A stretch of DNA of 64,000 bases from Pseudomonadota bacterium (GCA_020160955.1 JAIUOX010000008.1:1-64000), one strand, 5' to 3'. Shown: positions 7,527-17,372, numbered from the stretch's first letter. Numbers and translations are program-made. Notes: a model not told the origin generated them from the letters alone.

Positions 7527-8729
7527 TCAGTTGGTCAGGTCGCGCTTCAGCACGACCCAGCGGCCGTTCTGGACCTGCTGGAGCAGGTAGACCGTGGCCG
7601 ACAGGTGGTTGTCCTTCGAGAACTTGACCGGCGGCGAATTGAAGATGTCCTGGAAGACATCGCCCGACTCCATGGCCGCCAGGAACTTCTGGCCGGTCAG
7701 GTCCTTGCCCGCCAGCTTGGCGTAGTGGGCGAAGGTCATGACCTCGTTGTAGCCCAGCGCCGACTGCGTGTTGGGCTCCATGTTGTAGGTCTTGAAGTAC
7801 TGCTCGGCCCACTCCTTGGCCTTGCCCTTCGAGGTGTCGCGGTAGGGGATCTCCATGCCGCCGACCGCGTAGAAGTTCTCGACCGCGTCCTTGCCGAGCA
7901 GCGGCACCTCGACGACGTTGGCCGCCGTGCTGCCGAACCACAGCGGGTTGAAGCCGATCTTCTTGCCGTCGGCGATCGCGCCCACGGTCTCGCGCACGAT
8001 CGTGCCGAGCACCACGAAGTCGCAGCCGTCAGACTTCATCTTGGCGACCTGCGAGGAGAAGTCCGAGGCGCCGCGCTTGTAGCTGGTCACCGCGACCGGC
8101 TTCATCTTGAGGTCGGCGACCGCCTGGGTGAAGCCGTCGAGCACGTTCTTGCCGAACTCGTCGTCCTGGTACATCACGCAGGGCTTGGTCAGCTTCTTTT
8201 CCTGCATCAGGTGGCGGGCGCCGGCGCGCACGCTCTCGGTGTAGGGCGGCACGTTGTTGAACTTCAGCCGGTCCTGCGGCTTGCCCGGCTCCATCTTGTA
8301 GGTGAACTCGGCCGAGGTGACCGGGAACAGCTGCGGCACGCCGGCCTCGAGCAGGATGTCCTGCGCCGCCAGCACGGTCGGCGAGCCCATCGGCGCCAGC
8401 ATGGCGAAGATCTTGTCCTTCTCGACCAGCTTCTGCGTCGCCAGCACGGCGCGCTTCGGGTCGTAGCCGGAATCCTCGACGATCAGGCGGATCTTGCGGC
8501 CGTTGATGCCGCCGGCCGCGTTGACCTCCTCGACGGCCATCTTCATGCCGTTGGTCACCGGCACGCCCCACGACTTGATCGGGCCCGACAGGTCCTGGTG
8601 GGTGCCGAGCACGATCTCGGTGGGGGTGATGCCCTGGTTGGTGACCTTGACCTCCTGGGCCGCGGCCGGGAGGGCCGCGAGGGCGACGGTGCTGCCCAGA
8701 AGGGCGGCGCGAACACTGAACCACTTCAT
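7527..8729 (-). CDS. ABC transporter substrate-binding protein, branched-chain amino acid (LivJ/LivK) type, paralogue 2
   Basis: Periplasmic binding protein of 400 residues with a signal peptide (cleavage near PAAAQE at about residue 25) and a type-1 periplasmic-binding fold. It is the last gene of the liv/CoA-ligase operon, 39 bases after the ligase start region, and is closed by the terminator at 7477-7502. Strong similarity to the next gene runs through the whole length, including KVTNQG, the THQDLSGPIK block and the YKRGASDFS block. Two receptors for one permease usually mean two related ligands. Differences cluster in the YVEST/YTESV and GATPTNV/GSTAANV regions, which could touch the ligand. 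Confidence 0.92.
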   Translation of the reverse strand: MKWFSVRAALLGSTVALAALPAAAQEVKVTNQGITPTEIVLGTHQDLSGPIKSWGVPVTNGMKMAVEEVNAAGGINGRKIRLIVEDSGYDPKRAVLATQKLVEKDKIFAMLAPMGSPTVLAAQDILLEAGVPQLFPVTSAEFTYKMEPGKPQDRLKFNNVPPYTESVRAGARHLMQEKKLTKPCVMYQDDEFGKNVLDGFTQAVADLKMKPVAVTSYKRGASDFSSQVAKMKSDGCDFVVLGTIVRETVGAIADGKKIGFNPLWFGSTAANVVEVPLLGKDAVENFYAVGGMEIPYRDTSKGKAKEWAEQYFKTYNMEPNTQSALGYNEVMTFAHYAKLAGKDLTGQKFLAAMESGDVFQDIFNSPPVKFSKDNHLSATVYLLQQVQNGRWVVLKRDLTN

Positions 8730-8768
8730 GATGACTCTACCTTTCCTCCACGCTTTCTCTTCTCTCGT

Positions 8769-10613
8769 TCAGGCCGCCTGGGCGCGATACATCGCGTCGA
8801 TTTCGGCCTTGTACTTCTTGTTCACGAAGCTGCGCTTCAGCTTCATGGTCGGCGTCAGCTCCTCGTCTTCCGGCGTGAGCTGCTGTTCGATCAGGTAGAA
8901 GCGCTTGATCGTCTCCACCCGGGCGAAGTTCACGTTGACCTTCTCGATCTCGGCCCAGATCAGGTCCTGCACTTCCTTGGAGCGGCACAGGCTGGCGTAG
9001 TTCGTGAAGGGCACGTCGTTGTCCTGCGCGAACTTCTCGACCGTCTCGCGCTCGATCATGATCAGGCAGGTGAGGTAGGGGCGGCGATCGCCGACCACCA
9101 CCGCGTCGCTGATGTAGGGCGAGAACTTGAGCTGGTTCTCAATCTCCGAGGGCGTGATGTTCTTGCCGCCCGCGGTGATGATGATGTCCTTCATGCGGTC
9201 GGTGATCTTGACGTAGCCCTCGTTGTCGATCGCGCCGACGTCGCCGGTGTGCAGCCAGCCGTCCTTGTCGACGGTCTCGGCCGTCTTCTCCGGCTGGTTG
9301 AGGTAGCCCATGAACACGAAGTCGCCCTTGATCAGGATCTCGCCGACCGGCGAGATCGTCACCTGGCCGTAGGGCACCGACTTGCCGACCGTGCCGAGCT
9401 TGATGCCGTTGGCCGGCATGGCGGTCGCCAGCCCGCAATTCTCGGTCTGGCCGTAGACCTCGAACATGTCGAGGCCGAGGGCGAGGTACCAGCGGATCAG
9501 TTCGGGCGCGATCGGCGCCGCGCCGGTGAACAGCCAGCGGCAGCGGTCCAGCCCGATCATCTTGCGGACGTTGCGCAGCACCAGCCAGTAGGCGACCTGG
9601 AAGCGCGCCTTCTCGAAGGCCGAGGGCTCGCGCCGCTCGATGCGGGCATCGGCGATGGCGAAGCCGGCGTTGATCGCCTTCTGGTAGGCCCACTGCTGCA
9701 GCGGCGTAGCGTCCTTCAGCGCGATCATGATGCCCGAGTAGAACTTCTCCCAGACCCGCGGCACGGCGCCGAACAGGGTGGGCTGCACCTCGCGGATGTT
9801 GTCCGGCACGGTCTCCGGGCTCTCGGCGAAGTTCGAGCAGACGCCGGTCGCGACCGAGTAGTAGCTGCCGGCGATGCGCTCGGCGACGTGGCACAGCGGC
9901 AGGAAGGCCAGCCGCTCGTCGCCCTCGTACCACGACAGCGACAGCTCCGGGTGCATGCAGTTCTTCATCTGGTACACGACGTTGCGATGGCTGTGCATCG
10001 CGCCCTTGGGCGCGCCGGTCGTGCCCGAGGTGTAGACCAGGATGGCGAGGTCGTCGGGCGTGCGCGAGTTGACCAGCTCGTCGAACAGTCCCTCGCGACC
10101 CTGCGCGTAGTTGCGGCCGATCGACATGAACTCGTCCATCGACACGACCATCGGGTCGGCGAAGTCGGAGAGACCCTCCATGTCGAAGACCACGATCTTC
10201 TTCAGGGTCGGGCAGCGCTCGCGCACTTCCAGCGCCTTGTCGAGCTGCTCGTCGTCCTCGACGAACAGCACCACGGTGCGGGAGTCGTTCACCAGGTACT
10301 CGACCTGCTTGGCCGAGTCGGTCGGGTAGATGCCCGACGAGACGCCGCCGGCGCACAGGATGCCGAAGTCGGCGTAGTTCCATTCCGGCACGGTGTTGGC
10401 CAGCACCGAGCCGACGTCGCCCGGCCGGAAGCCCATCTCGTGCAGGCCGAAGGTCACGGCGCGCGCCCGCTCCAGCCACTCGGTCCACGAGATCGCGTTC
10501 CAGATGCCGTAGAGCTTCTCGCGCATCGCCGGCCGGTCGCCGCGCGTCTGGCAGGACAGCACGAAGCTCTTGGGCAGAGTCTCGGCCACCGTCAGCGTCG
10601 CCTTGGTCGCCAT
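8769..10613 (-). CDS. AMP-dependent long-chain-type acyl-CoA synthetase within the liv operon
   Basis: Adenylate-forming ligase of 614 residues, expected to make an acyl-AMP and then an acyl-CoA. The P-loop YTSGTTGAPKG lies at about residues 194-204. YGQTENCG is the A5-type motif, GWLHTGDVG supplies the hinge-region Asp, and Lys591 in TPTMKLKR is the likely catalytic lysine. Length and motif wording resemble the FadD15/bubblegum group rather than short-chain ligases. It sits between livF and the receptor gene with 30-40 base gaps. The operon therefore appears to import an organic acid and activate it at once to a CoA thioester. The acid is not identifiable from sequence. Confidence 0.9.
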   Translation of the reverse strand: MATKATLTVAETLPKSFVLSCQTRGDRPAMREKLYGIWNAISWTEWLERARAVTFGLHEMGFRPGDVGSVLANTVPEWNYADFGILCAGGVSSGIYPTDSAKQVEYLVNDSRTVVLFVEDDEQLDKALEVRERCPTLKKIVVFDMEGLSDFADPMVVSMDEFMSIGRNYAQGREGLFDELVNSRTPDDLAILVYTSGTTGAPKGAMHSHRNVVYQMKNCMHPELSLSWYEGDERLAFLPLCHVAERIAGSYYSVATGVCSNFAESPETVPDNIREVQPTLFGAVPRVWEKFYSGIMIALKDATPLQQWAYQKAINAGFAIADARIERREPSAFEKARFQVAYWLVLRNVRKMIGLDRCRWLFTGAAPIAPELIRWYLALGLDMFEVYGQTENCGLATAMPANGIKLGTVGKSVPYGQVTISPVGEILIKGDFVFMGYLNQPEKTAETVDKDGWLHTGDVGAIDNEGYVKITDRMKDIIITAGGKNITPSEIENQLKFSPYISDAVVVGDRRPYLTCLIMIERETVEKFAQDNDVPFTNYASLCRSKEVQDLIWAEIEKVNVNFARVETIKRFYLIEQQLTPEDEELTPTMKLKRSFVNKKYKAEIDAMYRAQAA

Positions 10614-10643
10614 GGTCGTTCGCCTCCCGATCCGCTCAGTCGT

Positions 10644-11420
<777 letters not shown>

Positions 11421-11429
11421 GGGGATTCC

Positions 11430-12188
11430 TCAGGCGCCGAGATAGGCGGCGACGACGTCGGGATGGGCCTGGACCTCGGCGGGGGTGCCGGTCGCCAGCA
11501 CCTTGCCGTAGTTCAGGGCCAGCACGCGGTCGGACACCCGGTTCACCAGCGACATGTCGTGCTCGACCATCAGCACGGTGATGCCGAGCTCGCTGCGGAT
11601 GTCGCGGATCCAGAACGACATGTCGTCGGTCTCCTCGACGTTGAGGCCGGACGACGGCTCGTCGAGCAGGATCAGCTTGGGCTCCGAGCACAGGGCGCGG
11701 GCGACCTCGATGACCTTGCGCACGCCGTAGGGCAGGCCGGCGATGATCTTGTCGCGGTAGGCCTGGAGGTCGAGGAACTCGATGACCTCCTCGACCTTGT
11801 GGCGATGCTCCTTCTCGGCCCGCCGCACGCTCGGCATGAACAGCATGTCCTGCCACAGCGCCGTCGTCGCGTGGCAGTGCCGGCCGACCAGCAGGTTGGC
11901 CAGCATCGAGGCATTCTCGAACAGCTCGATGTTCTGGAAGGTGCGGGCGATGCCCAGCTTGGCGATCTGGTGCGGCGGCACCTCGGTGATGTCGCGGCCC
12001 TCGAAGAACAGCTTGCCCGAGGTCGGGTTGTAGAGCCGCGAGATGAGGTTGAAGATCGAGGTCTTGCCGGCGCCGTTCGGCCCGATGATGGTGAAGATCT
12101 CGCCCTTGGCGACGCTGAAGCTGACGCTGTCGACCGCCTTGAGGCCACCGAACTGCAGCGAGATCTGGTCGACCGTGAAGAAGTTCAT
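11430..12188 (-). CDS. livG: ABC transporter ATP-binding protein, LivG type
   Basis: Cytoplasmic ATPase of 252 residues, partner of LivF. Walker A is GPNGAGKTS and Walker B is LILLDEPSSGLN. The signature position reads LPYGVRKVIEVARAL instead of LSGGQ. A relaxed signature is common in LivG proteins, so the ATP site may be asymmetric. The start at 12188 is fixed by an ATGA overlap with the livM stop and by the protein start MNFFTVDQ; the longer upstream frame is livM read in another frame. The insertion around residues 90-130 (the WQDMLFMPS region) is the usual LivG helical segment. Confidence 0.93.
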   Translation of the reverse strand: MNFFTVDQISLQFGGLKAVDSVSFSVAKGEIFTIIGPNGAGKTSIFNLISRLYNPTSGKLFFEGRDITEVPPHQIAKLGIARTFQNIELFENASMLANLLVGRHCHATTALWQDMLFMPSVRRAEKEHRHKVEEVIEFLDLQAYRDKIIAGLPYGVRKVIEVARALCSEPKLILLDEPSSGLNVEETDDMSFWIRDIRSELGITVLMVEHDMSLVNRVSDRVLALNYGKVLATGTPAEVQAHPDVVAAYLGA

Positions 12189-13336
12189 CGGTTGCGCTCC
12201 GACTTCACGTACGTCTTCTGCCGCTTGAAGGTCGCGCGCTTGTACAGCGGGAATAGCTGGAAGAAGAGCTTCACCTTGAGCCAGCGCCCGTACAGGCCGT
12301 ACGGCTCGAACAGGATGAACATCATGATGATGAGGCCGTAGATGGCGCCCTTGAGGCCGGCGGCCGAACCCATCGCCGACAGCTTCTCGCGCAGCTGGCC
12401 GGCGGCGTCCTGCGCCATGCCGAACGACTGGGCGATGTTCGAGGCGAACACCGGCACGTCGTCCTTCAGTGCCGTCAGGAAGGGATCGACCATGACGATG
12501 AAGATCGCGCCGAACACCGCGCCGTGCACGCCGAAGGCGCCGCCGATGATGATCACCATGATGAACTCGATCGAGAGCAGCAGGGTGAACATCTCCGGGC
12601 TGATGAAGGTCATCTTGTGAGCGAACAGCACGCCCGCCAGGCCGGTGATCGCCGCGCTGATGCCGAACGACTTCACCTTGTAGGCGGCGAGGTCGATGCC
12701 CATGCTCTTGCCCGCGGTCTCGCTGTCGCGGATCGCGATGAAGGCGCGCCCGGTCGGCGAGCGCAGCAGGTTGAGCGCCAGCAGGATCGAGCCGATCAGC
12801 ACGGCGAGGCAGAGGAAGTAGAAGCCCTCGCCGTCGCGCGGCAGCGGCAGCCCGGCGAGGTCGAGCGTCTTGACCCGCATGCCCTCGTTGCCGTGCGTCA
12901 CGGTCTCCCAGCGGGCGAGGATCTCCTCGACGATGAAGGCGAAGGCGATGGTCGCGATGACCAGGTAGATGCCGGTCAGGCGCAGCGCCGGGAAGCCGAC
13001 CAGCGCGCCGATCACGCCGGTCAGGATGGCGGCGGCCGGGAAATAGACGACGAACGGCACGCCCAGCTTCTGCAGGTAGGCGCCGGTGTAGGCGCCGATC
13101 GCCAGGAAGGCGGCGTGGCCGAGCGAGGCCTGGCCGGTGAAGCCGGTGAGGATCATCAGCGCCACGCCGACGATGGCGTAGATGAAGACGAACACCATCT
13201 GGCTCTGCAGGTAGCTGCCGATCAGGAACGGCGCGGCGACCAGCAGGACCAGCAGCACGCCGTACGACCACCAGTAGCCGGAGTGCTTGAGGATCCGGAT
13301 GTCCTGCTCGTAGTCGGTCTTGAAGACGAAACGCAT
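12185..13336 (-). CDS. livM: ABC transporter permease, LivM type
   Basis: Inner-membrane permease of 383 residues, longer than LivH because of an N-terminal extension and a C-terminal tail. About ten hydrophobic segments can be counted, starting with WWSYGVLLVLLVAAPFLIG. The central region holds the family stretch TGFTGQASLGHAAFLAIGAY and the downstream ATP-ase contact region around SETAGKSMGI. A hydrophilic tail rich in Lys, Phe and Arg ends the protein. The stop overlaps the livG start by four bases and the gene starts three bases after the livH stop, so the four transport genes are tightly coupled. Confidence 0.93.
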   Translation of the reverse strand: MRFVFKTDYEQDIRILKHSGYWWSYGVLLVLLVAAPFLIGSYLQSQMVFVFIYAIVGVALMILTGFTGQASLGHAAFLAIGAYTGAYLQKLGVPFVVYFPAAAILTGVIGALVGFPALRLTGIYLVIATIAFAFIVEEILARWETVTHGNEGMRVKTLDLAGLPLPRDGEGFYFLCLAVLIGSILLALNLLRSPTGRAFIAIRDSETAGKSMGIDLAAYKVKSFGISAAITGLAGVLFAHKMTFISPEMFTLLLSIEFIMVIIIGGAFGVHGAVFGAIFIVMVDPFLTALKDDVPVFASNIAQSFGMAQDAAGQLREKLSAMGSAAGLKGAIYGLIIMMFILFEPYGLYGRWLKVKLFFQLFPLYKRATFKRQKTYVKSERNR

Positions 13337-13339
13337 GGC

Positions 13340-14215
13340 TCAGACCTTCTTGCGCATGCTGAGGCCGAACAGGCCCTGCGGCCGGATCAGCAGCACGATC
13401 AGCAGGACGATGTAGGGCGTGACGTCCTTCCAGCCCTGCGGCAGGTAGAAGCCCGCCAGGGTCTCGATGACGCCGATGATCAGGCCGCCGACCAGGGCGC
13501 CGGGGATCGAGCCGAAGCCGCCCAGCACGGCGGCGGGGAAGGCCTTGAGGCCGAGCGCCAGGCCGACGTTGGAATGGATGAAGGTGATCGGCGCCAGCAG
13601 CACGCCGGCGCAGGCCGCCACGGCGGCGCTGATCGCCCAGATCAGCGAGACCACGCGCTTGACCGGGATGCCCATGTAGTAGGCGGCCAGCATGTTCTCG
13701 GAGGTCGCCCGCATGGCGGTGCCCATGCGGGTGTAGTTGAAGAAGGCGTAGAGCACGACGCACAGGATGACCGTGGCGACGATCACCGACAGCTTGTCGT
13801 GGGCCAGCACGAGGTCGCCGATCTTCAGCACGCCGTTGGAGAACGGCGTCTCGATCTTGAGGTCGTCGGTGCCCCAGATCATGCCGGCCACCGAGCGCAG
13901 GAAGTAGCCGAGCCCGATCGTCGCCATGACGATCGAGAACTGGGGATAACCCAGGATCGGGCGCACCAGGATGCGCTCGGTCGCCATGCCGAACACGGCC
14001 ATGCCGCAGACGGCGAACAGGAAGCCGAGCCAGTAGTCGAGACCCATCAGGCCGATGAAGGTGAAGACGAAGAACCCGCCCAGCATCATCAGGTCGCCCT
14101 GGGCGAAGTTCACCACCTCGGTCGCCTTGTAGATCAGGACGAAGCCCAGCGCGATGAGGCCGTAGACGCAGCCGAGAGCGATGCCGCTCACCAGCTGCTG
14201 GATGAAATCGAGCAT
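13340..14215 (-). CDS. livH: ABC transporter permease, LivH type
   Basis: First gene of the operon: inner-membrane permease of 291 residues with about eight membrane segments. Family stretches are GIALGCVYGLIALGFVLIYK at the N-terminus, the VNFAQGDLMMLGGF segment, and the LGGFGSIPGALVGGLIIGV segment near the C-terminus. It starts 165 bases from the divergent acyl-CoA dehydrogenase operon and therefore probably shares a regulatory region with it. Transport polarity is import, as for all Liv-type systems. Confidence 0.93.
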   Translation of the reverse strand: MLDFIQQLVSGIALGCVYGLIALGFVLIYKATEVVNFAQGDLMMLGGFFVFTFIGLMGLDYWLGFLFAVCGMAVFGMATERILVRPILGYPQFSIVMATIGLGYFLRSVAGMIWGTDDLKIETPFSNGVLKIGDLVLAHDKLSVIVATVILCVVLYAFFNYTRMGTAMRATSENMLAAYYMGIPVKRVVSLIWAISAAVAACAGVLLAPITFIHSNVGLALGLKAFPAAVLGGFGSIPGALVGGLIIGVIETLAGFYLPQGWKDVTPYIVLLIVLLIRPQGLFGLSMRKKV

Positions 14216-14380
14216 TCTCCTACCCTGTACACCGGCCGTTCATGCGGTCGTCGGCGCGCTTGTCGTTTCTTGGCGATTCGTGACGCTGGCGCCATAGAAC
14301 CTTGGCGCCTATCCGGGGTCAATGGATTTTCGTTCCCGGAACGCTACTGTCGTTTGTCCAGACTGCAGACGGAGAAAGCC
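14216..14380. promoter_or_regulatory. Divergent promoter region with two small palindromic motifs
   Basis: This 165-base gap separates livH (minus) from the acyl-CoA dehydrogenase gene (plus). It holds a perfect 13-bp palindrome CGTTCC-c-GGAACG at 14331-14343, 38 bases before the dehydrogenase start. It also holds two copies of the self-complementary GGCGCC at 14288-14293 and 14304-14309. These could be binding sites for a TetR-, GntR- or MarR-type regulator. No regulator gene is adjacent, and I could not identify convincing -35/-10 boxes. Confidence 0.35.
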
Positions 14381-15553
14381 ATGTCGCTGGCCCCCGCGAT
14401 GGAAACGCCGAACGGCCCGCCCTCGCCGTTCTACACCGAGGAGCACGAGGCCTTCCGCCGGACGGTCCGGCGCTTCGTCGACCGCGAGATCATGCCCCAC
14501 GTCGACCAGTGGGACGAGGCCGAGGAGTTCCCGCGCGACCTCTACGCCAAGGCCTCGGCCGCCGGCCTGCTGCAGCTCGGCTTCCCCGAGGCGTACGGCG
14601 GCGTACCCACCGACCCGTTCTTCGGCATCATCAAGGCCGAGGAGATGGCGCGCCACGGCAGCGGCGGCCTCAACGCCAGCCTGAACAGCCACACCATCGG
14701 CGCGCCGCCGATCGCCGCGCTGGGCCCGGAGTGGATGAAGCGCAAGGTCCTGCCCGAGGTGCTGGCCGGCGAGAAGATCAGCGCGCTGGCCATCACCGAA
14801 CCGTCCGGCGGCTCGGACGTCGCCAACCTCAGGACGACGGCGCGGCGCGAGGGCGACCACTACGTGGTCAACGGCTCGAAGATGTTCATCACCTCGGGCA
14901 TGCGCGCCGACTACTACACGGTGGCGGTGCGGACCGGCGGCCCCGGCGCCTCGGGCGTGTCTCTGCTCTTGATCGAGCGCGACCGCGAGGGCTTCGGCCG
15001 GACCAAGCTGAAGAAGATGGGTTGGTGGGCGTCCGACACGGCGCAGCTGTTCTTCGACAATGTGCGCGTACCGGTCGACAACCTGATCGGGCCCGAGAAC
15101 AAGGGCTTCATCGGCATCATGCTGAACTTCAACTCCGAGAGGCTGGGCATGGCGGCCGGCGCCTGGGGCTACGCCAAGGTCTGCCTCGAGGAATCCATCG
15201 CCTACGCCCGCGAACGGCACACTTTTGGCAAGCCCCTGATCGCCAACCAGGTGGTGCGCCATCGCCTCGTCGACATGGCGATGCGCATCCATGCCGTGCG
15301 CTCGACGCTCGAGCTGCTGGCCTGGCGGGTCGGGCAGGGGGAGAAGCCGGTGGCCGAGATCTGCATGCTGAAGAACCAGGCGACCTCGACCATGGAGTTC
15401 TGCGCCAACGAGGCGATGCAGATCTTCGGCGGCGCCGGCTACCTGCGCGGCGCCAAGGTCGAGCGCATCTACCGCGAGACCAAGGTGATGTCGATCGGCG
15501 GCGGCTCGGTCGAGATCATGAAGGACCTCGCGGCGCGCCAGATGGGTTTGTAG
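14381..15553 (+). CDS. Acyl-CoA dehydrogenase
   Basis: FAD-dependent acyl-CoA dehydrogenase of 390 residues, introducing a 2,3-double bond into an acyl-CoA and passing electrons to ETF. The N-terminal helical domain is followed by the beta domain with AITEPSGGSDVANLRTTA, which binds flavin and substrate. The C-terminal helical domain contains the QIFGGAGYLRG segment and the YRETKVMSIGGGS segment, which should hold the flavin and the catalytic Glu. The start was chosen at 14381 because GGAG lies 10 bases upstream and the family N-terminus begins there. The much longer in-frame extension is antisense to the liv genes. It leads a seven-gene acyl-CoA operon. Confidence 0.93.
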   Translation: MSLAPAMETPNGPPSPFYTEEHEAFRRTVRRFVDREIMPHVDQWDEAEEFPRDLYAKASAAGLLQLGFPEAYGGVPTDPFFGIIKAEEMARHGSGGLNASLNSHTIGAPPIAALGPEWMKRKVLPEVLAGEKISALAITEPSGGSDVANLRTTARREGDHYVVNGSKMFITSGMRADYYTVAVRTGGPGASGVSLLLIERDREGFGRTKLKKMGWWASDTAQLFFDNVRVPVDNLIGPENKGFIGIMLNFNSERLGMAAGAWGYAKVCLEESIAYARERHTFGKPLIANQVVRHRLVDMAMRIHAVRSTLELLAWRVGQGEKPVAEICMLKNQATSTMEFCANEAMQIFGGAGYLRGAKVERIYRETKVMSIGGGSVEIMKDLAARQMGL

Positions 15554-15564
15554 TAGGAAGGCGC

Positions 15565-16074
15565 ATGACCAATCCCCTCAAGGACCCGGACCAGCGCATC
15601 GTGCTGTTCCAGTCGCTGTTCTCCGACACCATCCCGCACAACAAGGCGCTCGGGCTGAAGGTCGTCGCGGTGCGCCGCGGCTTCGCCTCGATGCGGCTGG
15701 AGTGGCGCGACGAGCTGGTCGGCAATCCCGAGACCGGCGTTCTGGCCGGCGGGCCGCTGACCGCCATGCTCGACGGCTGCTGCGGCATGTCGGTCGCCAC
15801 CATGCTGAAGGAGCCGAAGCCCTTCGCCACCCTCGACCTGCGCATCGACTATGCCCGGCCGGCGACGCCCGGCAAGGCGGTGATCGCCGAGGCCGAGTGC
15901 TACCGGATCACCAGCTCGGTGGCCTTCACCCGTGCCTTCGCCCACCACGGCGACGCCGCCGACCCGATCGCCGCCGCCGCCGGCACCTTCATGCTGGGCA
16001 CCAAGGGCAAGGCGACGCGGCCGCAGATGATCGGCGCCGAGAAGCTGATCGGCGGCGACGGGGGCAAGGCATGA
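15565..16074 (+). CDS. PaaI-type hotdog-fold thioesterase
   Basis: Acyl-CoA thioesterase-like protein of 169 residues with a single hotdog domain. The helix segment LAGGPLTAMLDGCCGMSVA replaces the usual HGG helix start, with Gly-Gly preserved. LDLRIDYARPATPGKAVIAE is the typical central strand pair. The usual His of HGG is absent here (AGG), whereas the next gene has it, so the two may form a heteromer or have separate activities. It starts 11 bases after the dehydrogenase, and its stop overlaps the next ATG (ATGA). Confidence 0.82.
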   Translation: MTNPLKDPDQRIVLFQSLFSDTIPHNKALGLKVVAVRRGFASMRLEWRDELVGNPETGVLAGGPLTAMLDGCCGMSVATMLKEPKPFATLDLRIDYARPATPGKAVIAEAECYRITSSVAFTRAFAHHGDAADPIAAAAGTFMLGTKGKATRPQMIGAEKLIGGDGGKA

Positions 16075-16529
16075 GCTCGCTTCTCGAACGCCTGGCCGAG
16101 GCGCGCAAGTCGGGCAACGTGGCGCTCCTGTCGGAGGCCATTCCCTATGCCCGCTGGATGCGCATCGCGCCCGAGAACGGCACCGGCGAGCTGCTGACCC
16201 GGATGCGCTTCCACGGCGACCTGATCGGCAACACCTCGCTGCCGGCGATCCACGGCGGCACGCTGGGCGCCATGCTGGAGATGGCGGCGATCTTCCACCT
16301 GCTGTGGGAGACCGACACCGAGACGGTGCCCAAGATCGTCAACATCACGGTCGACTACCTTCGCTCGGCGCGGCCGCTCGACGTCATCGCCAGCGCCAAG
16401 GTGACCAAGCAGGGCCGCCGCATGGTCAATGTCTTCGCCGAGGCCTGGCAGGACGACCGGGCCAAGCCGGTGGCGACCGCCAATGCCCACTTCCTGATCA
16501 AGTCGGACGACGCCCCGCCGTCGTTGTGA
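16071..16529 (+). CDS. PaaI-type hotdog-fold thioesterase, second of a pair
   Basis: Hotdog thioesterase of 152 residues. IHGGTLGAMLEMAAIF carries the HGG helix start characteristic of PaaI-like enzymes, and VNITVDYLRSARPLD is the matching strand. The ATGA overlap with the preceding hotdog gene implies coupled translation and perhaps a heteromeric thioesterase. Such pairs release CoA from acyl or aromatic thioesters. In this operon the likely substrates are the products of the neighbouring dehydrogenase. Confidence 0.83.
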   Translation: MSSLLERLAEARKSGNVALLSEAIPYARWMRIAPENGTGELLTRMRFHGDLIGNTSLPAIHGGTLGAMLEMAAIFHLLWETDTETVPKIVNITVDYLRSARPLDVIASAKVTKQGRRMVNVFAEAWQDDRAKPVATANAHFLIKSDDAPPSL

Positions 16530-16622
16530 CGGGACGGCGTAACGGGGGCTGCCGCCGCCGCATGCGTGGATTGCGCGCGGCGGGTCCTGTCTTTTGCCAC
16601 GGTTTGTCGTAGAGAAGGGCCC

Positions 16623-17372
16623 ATGGATTACGATTCGCTGCGGTCCGGGCGAGACGACGTGGTGCGCGACGCCGCCGCCTTCGAGGCCTATGGCCGGCCG
16701 GCCGCGCTGATCGACTCGGACCATCCCGAGGTCGTCGCCTGGGCGCGCCGCGCGGCGGGCGAGGGCGGCGACCGCGACCGGGCGCTGCGCCTGTACTACG
16801 CGGTGCGCGACGAGCTGCGCTACGACCCCTACAACACGCCGATGAAGGCGGAGGCCTACCGGGCAAGCACCACGCTGCGGGCCGGTCACGGCTACTGCGT
16901 GAACAAGGCCGGCCTGATGGCCGCGGTGTGCCGCGCCGTCGGCCTGCCGGCCCGGGTCGGCTACGCCGACGTGCGCAACCACATGACCACCAAGCGGCTC
17001 TCCGAGCTGATGGGCTGCGACGTCTTCTACTACCACGGCTACACCGAGGTCTGGCTCGACGGCCGCTGGGTCAAGGCGACCCCGGCCTTCAACCGCGAGC
17101 TGACCGAGAAGTTCGGGCTGAAGCCGCTCGAGTGGGACGGCGAGACCGACTCGATCTACCACCCGTTCGACCTCGGCGGCCGCCGCCACATGGAGTACCT
17201 CGCCTACCGCGGCGTCTTCGCCGACATCCCGTTCGACGAGATCCGCGGCGCCTTCCGGCACTACTACCCGCGCATGACGCGCGAGCAGGAGTCGTTGCCG
17301 GTCGAGGGCAGCCCTGGGGCCAGCCTCGGCGATTTCGGCGCGGAAGGTGCGCAAGAAGCGTCCGGCCGGTGA
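16623..17372 (+). CDS. Transglutaminase-like superfamily protein, catalytic Asp position replaced
   Basis: A 249-residue protein with the transglutaminase/protease-like core. The nucleophile is Cys92 in GHGYCVNKAG and the histidine is His138 in YYHGYTEVWLDGRWV. The third catalytic position, normally Asp 15 residues after the His, is Thr153 (KATPAF). No signal peptide is seen, so a cytosolic location is likely. The start at 16623 follows a GAGAAGGG site; an upstream in-frame ATG at 16566 has no such site. The stop overlaps the GTG of the following transporter gene. Cysteine peptidase, amidase or acyltransferase roles are all possible; the altered triad makes the activity uncertain. Confidence 0.75.
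   Translation: MDYDSLRSGRDDVVRDAAAFEAYGRPAALIDSDHPEVVAWARRAAGEGGDRDRALRLYYAVRDELRYDPYNTPMKAEAYRASTTLRAGHGYCVNKAGLMAAVCRAVGLPARVGYADVRNHMTTKRLSELMGCDVFYYHGYTEVWLDGRWVKATPAFNRELTEKFGLKPLEWDGETDSIYHPFDLGGRRHMEYLAYRGVFADIPFDEIRGAFRHYYPRMTREQESLPVEGSPGASLGDFGAEGAQEASGR

Noticed and set aside
12524-14380. Long in-frame extension before the acyl-CoA dehydrogenase start.
   Set aside because: It is antisense to livM and livH and low-complexity; the real start at 14381 has a ribosome-binding site and the family N-terminus.
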